From Roseofilum casamattae BLCC-M143 (lineage in GTDB: Bacteria; Cyanobacteriota; Cyanobacteriia; Cyanobacteriales; Desertifilaceae): a stretch of DNA of 64,000 nt. A program made the translations under genes and the position numbers. Location: assembly GCF_030068455.1 (NCBI RefSeq), contig NZ_JAQOSQ010000007.1:62001-126000 (forward strand). The letters are read 5' to 3'. Each line of letters begins with the position of its first letter. Position 1 is the stretch's first letter. Below are positions 1 to 7,993 of the stretch, in pieces. The notes below the pieces were generated by a model, which was not told where the DNA came from, ran no database searches, and saw only the letters and a list, made by a program, of their open reading frames with translations.

Positions 1-2
1 GG

Positions 3-3000
3 GGGCCGGCGCGCCAAGACCACCCGAAAGCGGTAGAATCTCTACGACGGCTGAATCGTCCTTACATGGTGGCTCTGCCTTTGGTCTTCCAAACTACGGA
101 AGAGTGGGAAGCTTCCGAGTTGGGACTGCACCCGGTACAAGTGGCTCTGCAAATTGCGATTCCGGAACTCGATGGGGCGATCGAACCGATTATTTTGTCG
201 GGACGGGATGGCGCAACTGGGAAGGCGATCGCCCTGCAAGATAGAATTGAATCCGTTGCCAGTCGTGCCATGAAGTGGGCGAACCTGCGCCGCAAACCGA
301 AACTGGAGAAAAAAGTCGCCATTACGGTCTTTAGTTTCCCTCCGGATAAAGGGAATGTGGGAACCGCCGCATACCTGGATGTATTTGGCAGTATCTACGA
401 AGTGGTACGAGCATTGCGCGACAACGGTTACGATATTGGCGAACTGCCGGAATCTCCGCAAGCAATGATGGAAGCAGTAATTCACGATGCTTCTGCACAA
501 TATGCGTCTCCAGAGCTGAATGTGGCTTATCGCATGTCCGTGCAAGAATACGAGCGCCTTACTCCTTACTCCGAGCGCTTGGAAGAAAACTGGGGTCCCC
601 CTCCTGGAAACTTGAATAGCGACGGACAAAACCTGCTGGTTTATGGTAAGCACTTCGGCAACCTGTTTATTGGGGTACAACCTACTTTCGGGTATGAAGG
701 CGATCCCATGCGCTTGCTCTTCTCCCGTTCGGCTTCTCCCCACCACGGGTTTGCTGCTTACTATACCTATCTGGAGAATATCTGGGGAGCCGATGCGGTA
801 CTCCATTTCGGAACTCACGGTTCCCTCGAGTTCATGCCTGGTAAGCAAATGGGAATGTCCGGCGAGTGCTATCCAGATAATCTGATTGGTTCGATTCCCA
901 ACTTGTACTACTATGCGGCCAACAACCCTTCCGAAGCAACGATCGCCAAACGTCGCGGTTATGCTGCCACCATTTCTTACCTGACTCCTCCTGCTGAAAA
1001 TGCCGGTTTGTACAAAGGATTGGCAGAACTGAGCGATTTGATTGGTTCTTATCAGCAACTGAAGCATACTCCCCGAGGCGAGCAAATCGTTCTGACGATT
1101 ATCGAGAAATGCCGCCAAGTTAACCTCGACCAAGATATTGTTTTACCAGATACCGTAGGGGCGGGTTCTGCAACCTCTGACTCTTCCAACCAAAATGTCA
1201 GTGAACCCGCCCCTACAGCGGGCCTGTCTTTGGAAGAGCGCGATAACCTGGTGGGTGCGGTCTACAACAAGTTGATGGAGATTGAGTCGCGCTTGTTGCC
1301 TTGCGGTTTGCATATCGTCGGGAAACCGCCAACAGCGACGGAGGCGATCGCAACTCTCGTTAATATCGCCAATATCGATCGCCCGGAAGATGGCATCGAG
1401 TCCCTTCCTCGGATTATTGCTCGCAGCATCGACCAAGATATCGATCGCATCTACGAAAGTAGCGATCGCGGCATCCTGGAAGACGTGGAACTCTACAACC
1501 AAATCGTACAAGCGACTCGGTTGGCCGTCACCGCTCTAGTGGAAGAACAAACTAATGCTGAAGGTCGGGTATCTCTGGTCTCCCGGTTGAACTTCCTCAA
1601 TATGGGTAAAAAAGCGCCTTGGGTGCGCGCGCTCAACGATCTCGGATATACCAATCTGGATACGGAAGCGCTGAAAACTCTGATGGAATATCTGGAGTTC
1701 TGCTTGGAGCAAGTCTGCGCGGATAACGAGTTGGGCGGCCTGTTGCAAGCTCTGGAAGGAGAATACATCCTTCCCGGCCCCGGAGGCGACCCCATCCGCA
1801 ACCCGGATGTGCTGCCTACTGGTAAAAATATCCACGCTCTCGATCCCCAGTCTATTCCGACAGAAGCAGCGATTAAATCTGCCAAGCGCGTCGTAGACCA
1901 ACTGCTGCAACGCCACCAGATGTCTAACGACGGTCAACTTCCGGAAACCATTGCAACGGTTCTCTGGGGAACGGATAACATCAAAACCTTTGGCGAATCT
2001 TTGGCGCAAATCCTCTGGTTTGTCGGTGCGAAACCGGTTCCTGACGCTCTCGGACGGGTGAATAAGCTAGAGTTGATTTCCTTAGAAGAGCTGGGACGGC
2101 CGCGTATCGATGTCGTCGTCAACTGCTCCGGTGTTTTCCGCGACTTGTTTGTCAACCAAATGGCGCTAATGGATAAAGCGGTGAAAATGGCCGCCGAAGC
2201 AGACGAACCTATTGAGATGAATTTTGTGCGGAAACATGCGATCGCGCAAGCTGAAGAAATGGGCATTAATCTCCGTCAAGCAGCCAGTCGCATCTTCTCT
2301 AATGCCAGCGGTTCCTATGCCTCCAACGTCAACTTAGCAGTAGAGAACTCCTCTTGGGAAGAAGAATCTGAGTTGCGCGATATGTATCTCAACCGCAAGT
2401 CTTTTGCCTTTGATGCCGATAATCCCGGAATCATGAAGGAAAATCGCGCAGTCTTCGAGTCTTCCTTGAAGTCCGCAGAAGTTACATTCCAAAACTTAGA
2501 TTCTTCCGAGATTAGTTTAACTGACGTATCCCACTACTTCGACAGCGACCCCACCAAAGTGGTAAGTTCTTTGCGCAAAGATGGCAAACAACCGGCCGCT
2601 TATATCGCCGATACGACGACAGCGAAAGGTCAAGTGCGATCGCTGTCGGAAACCGTTCGTCTGGACGCGCGCACGAAACTGCTCAATCCCAAGTGGTATG
2701 AGGGAATGCTCTCCCACGGTTACGAAGGAGTGCGCGAGTTATCCAAGCGTCTGGTGAATACCTCCGGATGGAGCGCCACTGCAGGTGCGGTAGACAACTG
2801 GGTTTACGAAGAAACCAACGACACCTTCATTAAAGATGAAGCCATGTGTCAGCGCTTGCTCAATCTCAATCCCCATTCCTTCCGCAAAGTAGTCAGCACT
2901 CTACTGGAAGTGAATGGTCGCGGATATTGGGAAACGAGCGAAGAAAATCTGGATCGCCTGCGCGAGCTATACCAAGAAGCGGAAGACCGCATCGAAGGTG

Positions 3001-3011
3001 TAGACGTTTAG
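3..3011 (+). CDS. chlH: Magnesium chelatase subunit H, partial (5' end outside window)
   Basis: This is the large porphyrin-binding subunit of Mg-chelatase, which with ChlI and ChlD inserts Mg2+ into protoporphyrin IX, the first committed step of chlorophyll synthesis. The reading frame is open to the left edge and starts [20 protein letters not shown], so the first methionine (66) is internal. About 1002 residues are present of roughly 1330 usual for the family; the N-terminal quarter is missing. Family landmarks visible are the [15 protein letters not shown] stretch and the C-terminal segment [28 protein letters not shown]. An unusual linker after DQDIVLP is encoded by an inverted repeat (see 1155-1216). 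The identity is very secure; only the missing start limits it. Confidence 0.97.
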   Translation, partial: GPARQDHPKAVESLRRLNRPYMVALPLVFQTTEEWEASELGLHPVQVALQIAIPELDGAIEPIILSGRDGATGKAIALQDRIESVASRAMKWANLRRKPKLEKKVAITVFSFPPDKGNVGTAAYLDVFGSIYEVVRALRDNGYDIGELPESPQAMMEAVIHDASAQYASPELNVAYRMSVQEYERLTPYSERLEENWGPPPGNLNSDGQNLLVYGKHFGNLFIGVQPTFGYEGDPMRLLFSRSASPHHGFAAYYTYLENIWGADAVLHFGTHGSLEFMPGKQMGMSGECYPDNLIGSIPNLYYYAANNPSEATIAKRRGYAATISYLTPPAENAGLYKGLAELSDLIGSYQQLKHTPRGEQIVLTIIEKCRQVNLDQDIVLPDTVGAGSATSDSSNQNVSEPAPTAGLSLEERDNLVGAVYNKLMEIESRLLPCGLHIVGKPPTATEAIATLVNIANIDRPEDGIESLPRIIARSIDQDIDRIYESSDRGILEDVELYNQIVQATRLAVTALVEEQTNAEGRVSLVSRLNFLNMGKKAPWVRALNDLGYTNLDTEALKTLMEYLEFCLEQVCADNELGGLLQALEGEYILPGPGGDPIRNPDVLPTGKNIHALDPQSIPTEAAIKSAKRVVDQLLQRHQMSNDGQLPETIATVLWGTDNIKTFGESLAQILWFVGAKPVPDALGRVNKLELISLEELGRPRIDVVVNCSGVFRDLFVNQMALMDKAVKMAAEADEPIEMNFVRKHAIAQAEEMGINLRQAASRIFSNASGSYASNVNLAVENSSWEEESELRDMYLNRKSFAFDADNPGIMKENRAVFESSLKSAEVTFQNLDSSEISLTDVSHYFDSDPTKVVSSLRKDGKQPAAYIADTTTAKGQVRSLSETVRLDARTKLLNPKWYEGMLSHGYEGVRELSKRLVNTSGWSATAGAVDNWVYEETNDTFIKDEAMCQRLLNLNPHSFRKVVSTLLEVNGRGYWETSEENLDRLRELYQEAEDRIEGVDV
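1155..1216. repeat. Palindromic REP-like repeat inside chlH
   Basis: Two perfect 14-bp inverted arms, GTAGGGGCGGGTTC (1155-1168) and GAACCCGCCCCTAC (1203-1216), enclose 34 bp. The 62-bp unit lies within the chlH coding sequence and is translated in frame, giving a Ser/Asn/Pro-rich linker ([13 protein letters not shown] and following). The arms resemble the outer arms of intergenic repeats at 3026-3070 and 19697-19724, so it looks like a dispersed repeat that landed in a tolerant loop. Confidence 0.8.
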
Positions 3012-3025
3012 GTTAGCTACCACGG

Positions 3026-3070
3026 GTAGGGGCGAAAGCCGTTTCGCTTTGCGACATGGAACGCCCCTAC
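3026..3070. repeat. Palindromic REP-like repeat after chlH
   Basis: Outer arms GTAGGGGCG (3026-3034) and CGCCCCTAC (3062-3070), with a nested GCGAAA/TTTCGC pair inside. It lies 15 bp after the chlH stop, so its hairpin could also act in 3'-end formation, though there is no U-run. It belongs to the same family as the repeats at 1155 and 19697. Confidence 0.7.
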
Positions 3071-3139
3071 AGGTTAATATGGCTTTTTGTCGTGCGGAAT
3101 GTGGGCTATATCTCTGATTTTGGAGATACCTCTTCTGTG

Positions 3140-4011
3140 ATTACTCGACACTATCGGGATCGACTCCTAATTGTCGCAGGCGATCGCGCAACTTTTCTAC
3201 TGTATCTTGTGCTTGTTCCTTCTCCTGGCGTTCGCGATCGCGTTCTGACTCAGCAACATTGGCTCTACGTCGCTCGCTGTTAGCACGCTGGCGCTCCAGC
3301 TCCTTATCCAGGCGTTCCCGCTCTTTTTCTAGGCGTTGGCGATCGCGATCTTGCGCCAAATCCACATAAGTTTCTAACCGCTCGCCATCCCGAGCAAACA
3401 GCCGTAGTTCCCCCGAAACTGTAGTAAAACTTACTCCCAAGCGCGGACTCGTCCATCCCTCCATTTCCGCAATCTTTTCTAATTTATCGCCGCTTCTGAG
3501 CCATCCTTCCAGACGATTTCCCTTGGGGTTATATGCATAATATTCTTCCACACCATGAGTCTGATAAAACTCAAACTTCTTATTCATCTCCTCCTTACTA
3601 TTGCTTGGAGAAATAATCTCAAAAACAACTTGCGGCGCAATATCGTCTTCTTCCCATTGTTTATAAGAGGGACGATCTTTCTTCCTGACGCCAAATACCA
3701 CCATTATGTCAGGCGCTTGTCGAGAAGGCTTTTTCTGCTGAGAGATCTCCTCTTCGGTAAGCTGAACGGGATACCAGAATAAATCCCCGGCAACAAAGAC
3801 ATCTTCTACATCTTTAAACAAAGCATCGAGTCCGCCTTGAATCATCATAATTAAGCGGAACTGTGTTGTATTCTCACCCACAGGCTGACCGTCACTTTCT
3901 GGATAGAGGGAGTCATCGTCAATGAATAGGGTTGGCGGTTTGTATACCATGTCTTTGCGCCTAGTCAGTCGATTCAATCTTATTATAGGCGATCGCCCCC
4001 AGCCCCGTTCC
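3140..4011. repeat. Long direct repeat, copy 1 (contains Uma2 copy A)
   Basis: About 872 bp that match 9671-10563 almost base for base, in the same orientation. They cover the whole Uma2 gene and its 5' flank, up to the shared GTTCC after which the two copies diverge. The only sizeable difference noticed is a 21-bp tandem unit in the second copy. The two copies bracket the STAND-WD40 operon. Confidence 0.9.
3141..3950 (-). CDS. Uma2 family (DUF820) PD-(D/E)XK nuclease-like protein, copy A
   Basis: This 269-residue protein belongs to the Uma2/DUF820 family, a PD-(D/E)XK nuclease fold greatly expanded in cyanobacteria and of unsettled physiological role. Visible landmarks are the Asp in APDIMVVFGV, the Glu in VVFEIISPSN and the segment GVEEYYAYNPKGNRLEGWL. 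A highly charged coiled coil rich in Arg and Glu follows (about residues 190-255), ending GVDPDSVE. The open frame extends upstream to a TTG at 3977, but the ATG at 3950 gives the usual start (MVYKPPTLFIDDD). It is almost identical to the gene at 9672-10502, which has one extra 21-bp unit in the coiled coil. Confidence 0.85.
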   Translation of the reverse strand: MVYKPPTLFIDDDSLYPESDGQPVGENTTQFRLIMMIQGGLDALFKDVEDVFVAGDLFWYPVQLTEEEISQQKKPSRQAPDIMVVFGVRKKDRPSYKQWEEDDIAPQVVFEIISPSNSKEEMNKKFEFYQTHGVEEYYAYNPKGNRLEGWLRSGDKLEKIAEMEGWTSPRLGVSFTTVSGELRLFARDGERLETYVDLAQDRDRQRLEKERERLDKELERQRANSERRRANVAESERDRERQEKEQAQDTVEKLRDRLRQLGVDPDSVE

Positions 4012-4302
4012 CTTTGGCTTGTTGTCGGATCGCGATCGCTGCACTCTAACTAGCCAGCCATGCGATCGCACAACGTCACCCATGCGGCAAGCACTTGCGG
4101 GATCTCAATCAGTATAATAATCATGAAAGTAAAGCACCATTTGTACTTGCGACAGTTGCGCGCATTTCGATTTCGGTGTTTTAGCTGGCGACGACGGACG
4201 CTCATTGGCTTGTCCTCAATTCATTTATAGTTTTAGTGTGCAATAGATGAATTGAAAATAGGTTCCCGTGAAATCTATTTTTTGAGCGGCAAAGTAGCAG
4301 CG

Positions 4303-4358
4303 AAGTCTAAAGTCTACTTGAAGTCTAACCGAAGTCGGAATAGTGTAAACAAAGTCTA
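4303..4358. promoter_or_regulatory. Phased AAGTCTA motif cluster (possible operator)
   Basis: AAGTCTA occurs at 4303, 4310, 4321 and 4352, with a near match (AAGTCGG) at 4332. From 4310 the spacings are 11, 11 and 20 bp, close to one or two helical turns, which would place sites on one DNA face. It lies about 110-160 bp before the STAND operon, so it may bind its regulator, possibly the HTH domain of the first gene. This role is inferred from spacing only. Confidence 0.4.
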
Positions 4359-4405
4359 AATCTCGCAACACAGCCATGACTTTATAGTAACATAGACGTG
4401 AGGTT

Positions 4406-4438
4406 AGAAGCCGGGTTTCTTTGAGAAACCCGGCTTCT
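4406..4438. repeat. Perfect hairpin, AGAAACCCGG repeat family
   Basis: Perfect 15-bp arms AGAAGCCGGGTTTCT (4406-4420) and AGAAACCCGGCTTCT (4424-4438) with a 3-nt loop. Its half-sites resemble those at 36433-36495 and 50874-50936, so it belongs to a dispersed repeat family. It ends 25 bp before the ATG at 4464, so it would form a very stable structure in the leader and could limit translation of the operon. Confidence 0.75.
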
Positions 4439-4463
4439 GGACAACATCGTGGGGCAACAGAGT

Positions 4464-5900
4464 ATGACAATAAGTTGGGAAGAGTTTATCAAAGATATTG
4501 CTGGCAAGCGCGGGTTATCTGTTGAGGAAGAACAGATGTTATTGGCGCGATTTCCGAGTGCAGATGAACGTGTAAGCGAACGGCGAGTTGCCGGACAATT
4601 TCCTTGTTCTGAGGGAACAGTTAAGAAGACAATGGGAGATATTTACTCTAAATTTGCAGGAGTTTGTACTGACTTAGTTAATCGCGAGGGGGCTGGAAAG
4701 AATCTTATCTTGCATAATTTTCTCCGGCAGGAATATCGCAGTGGCGGTGGTTCTTTGATTTGGAGGAAGCCAGGAGAAATAGGGTACTCGGAGGAATTTA
4801 AGGCGCTGATTATAGAGAAGATTAAACAGTTTTGCGGGCGCGAGTTCGTCTTTGCCGAATTTGACCGGTTTATGGAAAAGTACGATAAAGGATATTTTAC
4901 CGTTATTGGCGATGCGGGTATGGGGAAAACGGCTCTCTCGGCCAAATTAGTATCGGAGCGCCACTATCTTCATCACTTTAATATTTTGAATGAGAACCGC
5001 AACACCTCAGACTTTTTTCTGCGGACGATGCGCCAGCAGTTAATACGGCAGTATGAGTTAGTCGATGCGGAAACGGATAATTTGCCGACGTTGTTGGAAA
5101 AAGCGAGGCAGAAACTTCCCACCGGACAGTCGCTGATTTTAGTCGTTGATGCCTTGGATGAAGTGAATCAGGAGCCAGGGGGAAACTTATTAAATTTACC
5201 GATGAATTTGCCAGAAGGGGTTTATTTTTTCTTGACGCGCCGACCCTATACCATACAGAATAAGCGCTTAACAGTTTCCCCGGAAGTTCCCTGTTCTGAG
5301 TTGGACTTGCGGGAAGAGAAATACATGCAATTTAGCGAAAAGGATATTAAAGCTTATATTCGTTTAGTGTTGCAAGACCAGGAGTTTGCGGAAAGGTTGC
5401 AGGGTTGGATTGCAGAGCGCAACACGACAACGGACGAGTTTGTGAAGCAGATAGCCGCGAAAAGCGAGAATAACTTTATGTATTTGCGCTATCTGTTACC
5501 GGCTATTGCCGAGGGTCAATATAATGATTTGCAGTTGGCTGAGTTACCCCAGGGTTTAGATGGGTATTATCAAACCCACTGGCAGCGCATGGGGATGGAG
5601 TCGGAGCCGCAGAAGTTTATGGTGATTATTCTGTTTATTCTCACGGAAGTTGGGACACCTATTCCTTGTGATATGATTGCCAAAATTGCCAAGCAAGATG
5701 AAGTAGAAGTCGAGAACGTTTTAGAGCGTTGGATTGAATATTTAAGAATCCAGCATAAAGATGGGGAGTGTTGCTACAGCATCTATCATGCCAGTTTCCT
5801 CAGATTTCTGGAGAACCAGAGAGAGTTGAAACACAGTCGCGAGTTATTTCGGGAAGTCAATCAACGCATTGATGATTATCTGGAAGAGGAAATGGAATAA
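4464..5900 (+). CDS. STAND-type NTPase with N-terminal HTH-like domain
   Basis: This 478-residue protein resembles the NTPase half of cyanobacterial STAND (NLR-like) proteins. Residues 1-90 form an HTH-like domain (SERRVAGQFPCSEGTVKKTMGDIYSKF), as seen at the N-terminus of many such proteins. A Walker A motif GDAGMGKTA lies near residues 149-157, and Walker B LILVVDALDEVN is around D229. The C-terminal part (IPCDMIAKIAKQDEVEVENVLERW, then YHASFLRFL) matches the winged-helix/helical relay seen in these ATPases. It has no sensor repeats of its own; the WD40 protein starts 5 bp after its stop. A GTG at 4449 would add five residues; the ATG is preferred. Family assignment is firm; the function is unknown. 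Confidence 0.8.
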   Translation: MTISWEEFIKDIAGKRGLSVEEEQMLLARFPSADERVSERRVAGQFPCSEGTVKKTMGDIYSKFAGVCTDLVNREGAGKNLILHNFLRQEYRSGGGSLIWRKPGEIGYSEEFKALIIEKIKQFCGREFVFAEFDRFMEKYDKGYFTVIGDAGMGKTALSAKLVSERHYLHHFNILNENRNTSDFFLRTMRQQLIRQYELVDAETDNLPTLLEKARQKLPTGQSLILVVDALDEVNQEPGGNLLNLPMNLPEGVYFFLTRRPYTIQNKRLTVSPEVPCSELDLREEKYMQFSEKDIKAYIRLVLQDQEFAERLQGWIAERNTTTDEFVKQIAAKSENNFMYLRYLLPAIAEGQYNDLQLAELPQGLDGYYQTHWQRMGMESEPQKFMVIILFILTEVGTPIPCDMIAKIAKQDEVEVENVLERWIEYLRIQHKDGECCYSIYHASFLRFLENQRELKHSRELFREVNQRIDDYLEEEME

Positions 5901-5905
5901 GCTCA

Positions 5906-7993
5906 ATGAAAACCGTGCAGAGACAAACTATTGCTGAGAAACTGGCAACCAAAAAATCTTCCTTCCGACGAGTGTATCTGGGGAAGCGTCCCTGTGTATA
6001 CGCCCGGAAAGAGAAATGGGAAAAGTATCGCGAGCTGTTAACCAACTTTGAGTTTATCGAAGCGAAGATTAACCATCCGGAATTTGGCGTGCAGGCGCTG
6101 ATTGAAGATTATGAGTTAATGGGTGCAGAGACCGAAAACACGAAGGCGCTGCAATTGGTGCAAGGAGCGCTACGGCTGTCGGCCCACGTGTTGCAGCAAG
6201 ATAGCAGCCAACTGGTGGGACAACTCCTGGGACGGATGCAGGGATTGAAACATCGAGAGATTCAACAGTTGCTGACCCAAGCCAACCAGAGCCAAACCCC
6301 CGGTCTGCGTCCCTTAACCCCAAGTTTAACCCCTCCCGGAGGCCCGCTGCTGCGCACTCTGGAAGGTCATAGCTCCTTTGTTAATGCCGTAGCAGTAACC
6401 CCAGATGGAGAGCGCCTCATTTCCGCTTCCCACGACCAGACAGTGAAAATCTGGAAATTGTCGAGTGGGGAATTAGAGAAGACCCTCACCGGTCATAGCG
6501 ATGATGTTAATGCCGTAGCGGTAACCCCAGATGGAGAGCGCCTCATTTCCGCTTCCCACGACAAGACGGTGAAAATCTGGAAGTTGTCGAGTGGGGAATT
6601 AGAGCAGACCCTCACCGGTCATCGCTTCTCGGTTAATGCCGTAGCGGTGACCCCAGATGGAGAGCGCCTCATTTCTGCTTCTACCGACAAGACGGTGAAA
6701 ATCTGGAAGTTGTCGAGTGGGGAATTAGAGCAGACCCTCACCGGTCATAGCGACGCGGTTACAGCCGTAGCGGCAACCCTAGATGGAGAGCGCCTCATTT
6801 CCGCTTCCACCGACAAGACGGTGAAAATCTGGAAATTGTCGAGTGGGGAATTAGAGAAGACCCTCACCGGTCATAGCTTCTATGTTAGTGCCGTAGCGGT
6901 GACCCCAGATGGAGAGCGCCTCATTTCTGCTTCTACCGACAAGACGGTGAAAATCTGGAAATTGTCGAGTGGGGAATTAGAGAAGACCCTCACCGGTCAT
7001 AGCAACTATGTTAATGCCGTAGCAGTGACCCCAGATGGCGAGCGCCTCATTTCTGCTTCCGACGACCAGACAGTGAAAATCTGGAAATTGTCGAGTGGGG
7101 AATTAGAGAAGACCCTCACCGGTCATAGCAACTATGTTAATGCCGTAGCAGTGACCCCAGATGGCGAGCGCCTCATTTCTGCTTCCTGGGACAAGACGGT
7201 GAAAATCTGGAAGTTGTCGAGTGGGGAATTAGAGCAGACCCTCACCGGTCATAGCAACTTGGTTAGTGCCGTAGCGGTGACCCCAGATGGAGAGCGCCTC
7301 ATTTCTGCTTCTACCGACAAGACGGTGAAAATCTGGAAGTTGTCGAGTGGGGAATTAGAGCAGACCCTCACCGGTCATAGCAACTTGGTTAGTGCCGTAG
7401 CGGTGACCCCAGATGGAGAGCGCCTCATTTCCGCTTCCGGGGACAAGACGGTGAAAATCTGGAAGTTGTCGAGTGGGGAATTAGAGAAGACCCTCACCGG
7501 TCATAGCAACTGGGTTAATGCCGTAGCAGTAACCCCAGATGGAGAGCGCCTCATTTCCGCTTCCTGGGACGATACAGTGAAAATCTGGAAGTTGTCGAGT
7601 GGGGAATTAGAGAAGACCCTCACCGGTCATAGCAACTGGGTTAATGCCGTAGGGGTGACCCCAGATGGAGAGCGCCTCATTTCTGCTTCCAACGACAAGA
7701 CGGTGAAAATCTGGAAGTTGTCGAGTGGGGAATTAGAGAAGACCCTCACCGGTCATAGCTCCTCGGTTAGAGCCGTAGGGGTGACCCCAGATGGAGAGCG
7801 CCTCATTTCCGCTTCCAACGACAAGACAGTGAAAATCTGGAAGTTGTCCAGTGGGGAAATCATTGCCAGTTTTTCTGGAGATGTGTCTATTAACTGCTGC
7901 GCTATTTCCCCAGATGGCAAAACTATCATTACTGGCGACTTCTCCGGCCGCTTACATTTCCTGCGCCTAGTAGCATTGGAGCCAAACTCATGA
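5906..7993 (+). CDS. WD40 repeat protein with 12 near-identical repeats
   Basis: This 695-residue protein has a helical N-terminal region (1-150) containing FEFIEAKINHPEFGVQALIEDYELM and LVQGALRLSAHVL, the linker usually found between the NTPase and WD40 parts of single-chain STAND proteins. From residue 154 it carries twelve 42-residue WD40 repeats plus a degenerate thirteenth (GDVSINCCAISPDGKTIITGDF). The repeat consensus is GHSxxVxAVAVTPDGERLIS, then AS, one variable residue, D, K or Q, and TVKIWKLSSGELEKTLT. It most likely forms the beta-propeller sensor of a complex with the flanking NTPases. It starts 5 bp after the upstream stop and its own stop overlaps the next start (ATGA at 7990). 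It could also be the separated second half of an originally fused gene. Confidence 0.88.
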   Translation: MKTVQRQTIAEKLATKKSSFRRVYLGKRPCVYARKEKWEKYRELLTNFEFIEAKINHPEFGVQALIEDYELMGAETENTKALQLVQGALRLSAHVLQQDSSQLVGQLLGRMQGLKHREIQQLLTQANQSQTPGLRPLTPSLTPPGGPLLRTLEGHSSFVNAVAVTPDGERLISASHDQTVKIWKLSSGELEKTLTGHSDDVNAVAVTPDGERLISASHDKTVKIWKLSSGELEQTLTGHRFSVNAVAVTPDGERLISASTDKTVKIWKLSSGELEQTLTGHSDAVTAVAATLDGERLISASTDKTVKIWKLSSGELEKTLTGHSFYVSAVAVTPDGERLISASTDKTVKIWKLSSGELEKTLTGHSNYVNAVAVTPDGERLISASDDQTVKIWKLSSGELEKTLTGHSNYVNAVAVTPDGERLISASWDKTVKIWKLSSGELEQTLTGHSNLVSAVAVTPDGERLISASTDKTVKIWKLSSGELEQTLTGHSNLVSAVAVTPDGERLISASGDKTVKIWKLSSGELEKTLTGHSNWVNAVAVTPDGERLISASWDDTVKIWKLSSGELEKTLTGHSNWVNAVGVTPDGERLISASNDKTVKIWKLSSGELEKTLTGHSSSVRAVGVTPDGERLISASNDKTVKIWKLSSGEIIASFSGDVSINCCAISPDGKTIITGDFSGRLHFLRLVALEPNS
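6365..7876 (+). repeat. Tandem array of twelve 126-bp WD40 repeats
   Basis: The period is exactly 126 bp from the GGT of the first GH pair (6365), with strong nucleotide identity between units, including synonymous sites. Amino-acid differences are concentrated at repeat positions 4, 5, 7, 23 and 25 counted from G of GH. Observed residues at 4-5 are SF, DD, FS, DA, FY, NY, NL, NW and SS; at 23 they are H, T, D, W, G and N. Such homogenised repeats imply frequent recombination and could collapse in assembly. Confidence 0.92.

Larger units (their letters stand above)
3978..4463. other. Intergenic region upstream of the STAND operon
   Basis: About 490 bp between divergently transcribed genes. 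It holds the 5' flank of Uma2 copy A, an AT-rich stretch, a cluster of AAGTCTA motifs (4303-4358) and a strong hairpin (4406-4438). A 35-codon open frame at 4133-4240, very rich in Arg and aromatic residues, is present but has no clear ribosome site; I do not call it. No RNA gene was recognised. Confidence 0.6.

Noticed and set aside
1-20. GGCGCGCC near the left edge, which could be a cloning-linker (AscI) site
   Set aside because: It reads in frame as the GPARQDHPK region expected just before the next ChlH segment, so it is genomic sequence.
42-1133. 363-codon antisense frame opposite chlH
   Set aside because: The sense strand is unmistakable ChlH; the antisense product has no recognisable motif.
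4133-4240. 35-codon frame beginning MKVKHHLYLRQLRAFRFR
   Set aside because: Very basic composition is suggestive but there is no ribosome site or recognisable homology; length is at chance level.
6365-7876. Regular direct repeats that might be read as a CRISPR array
   Set aside because: The period is 126 bp, without short repeats and unique spacers, and the repeats are coding WD40 units.
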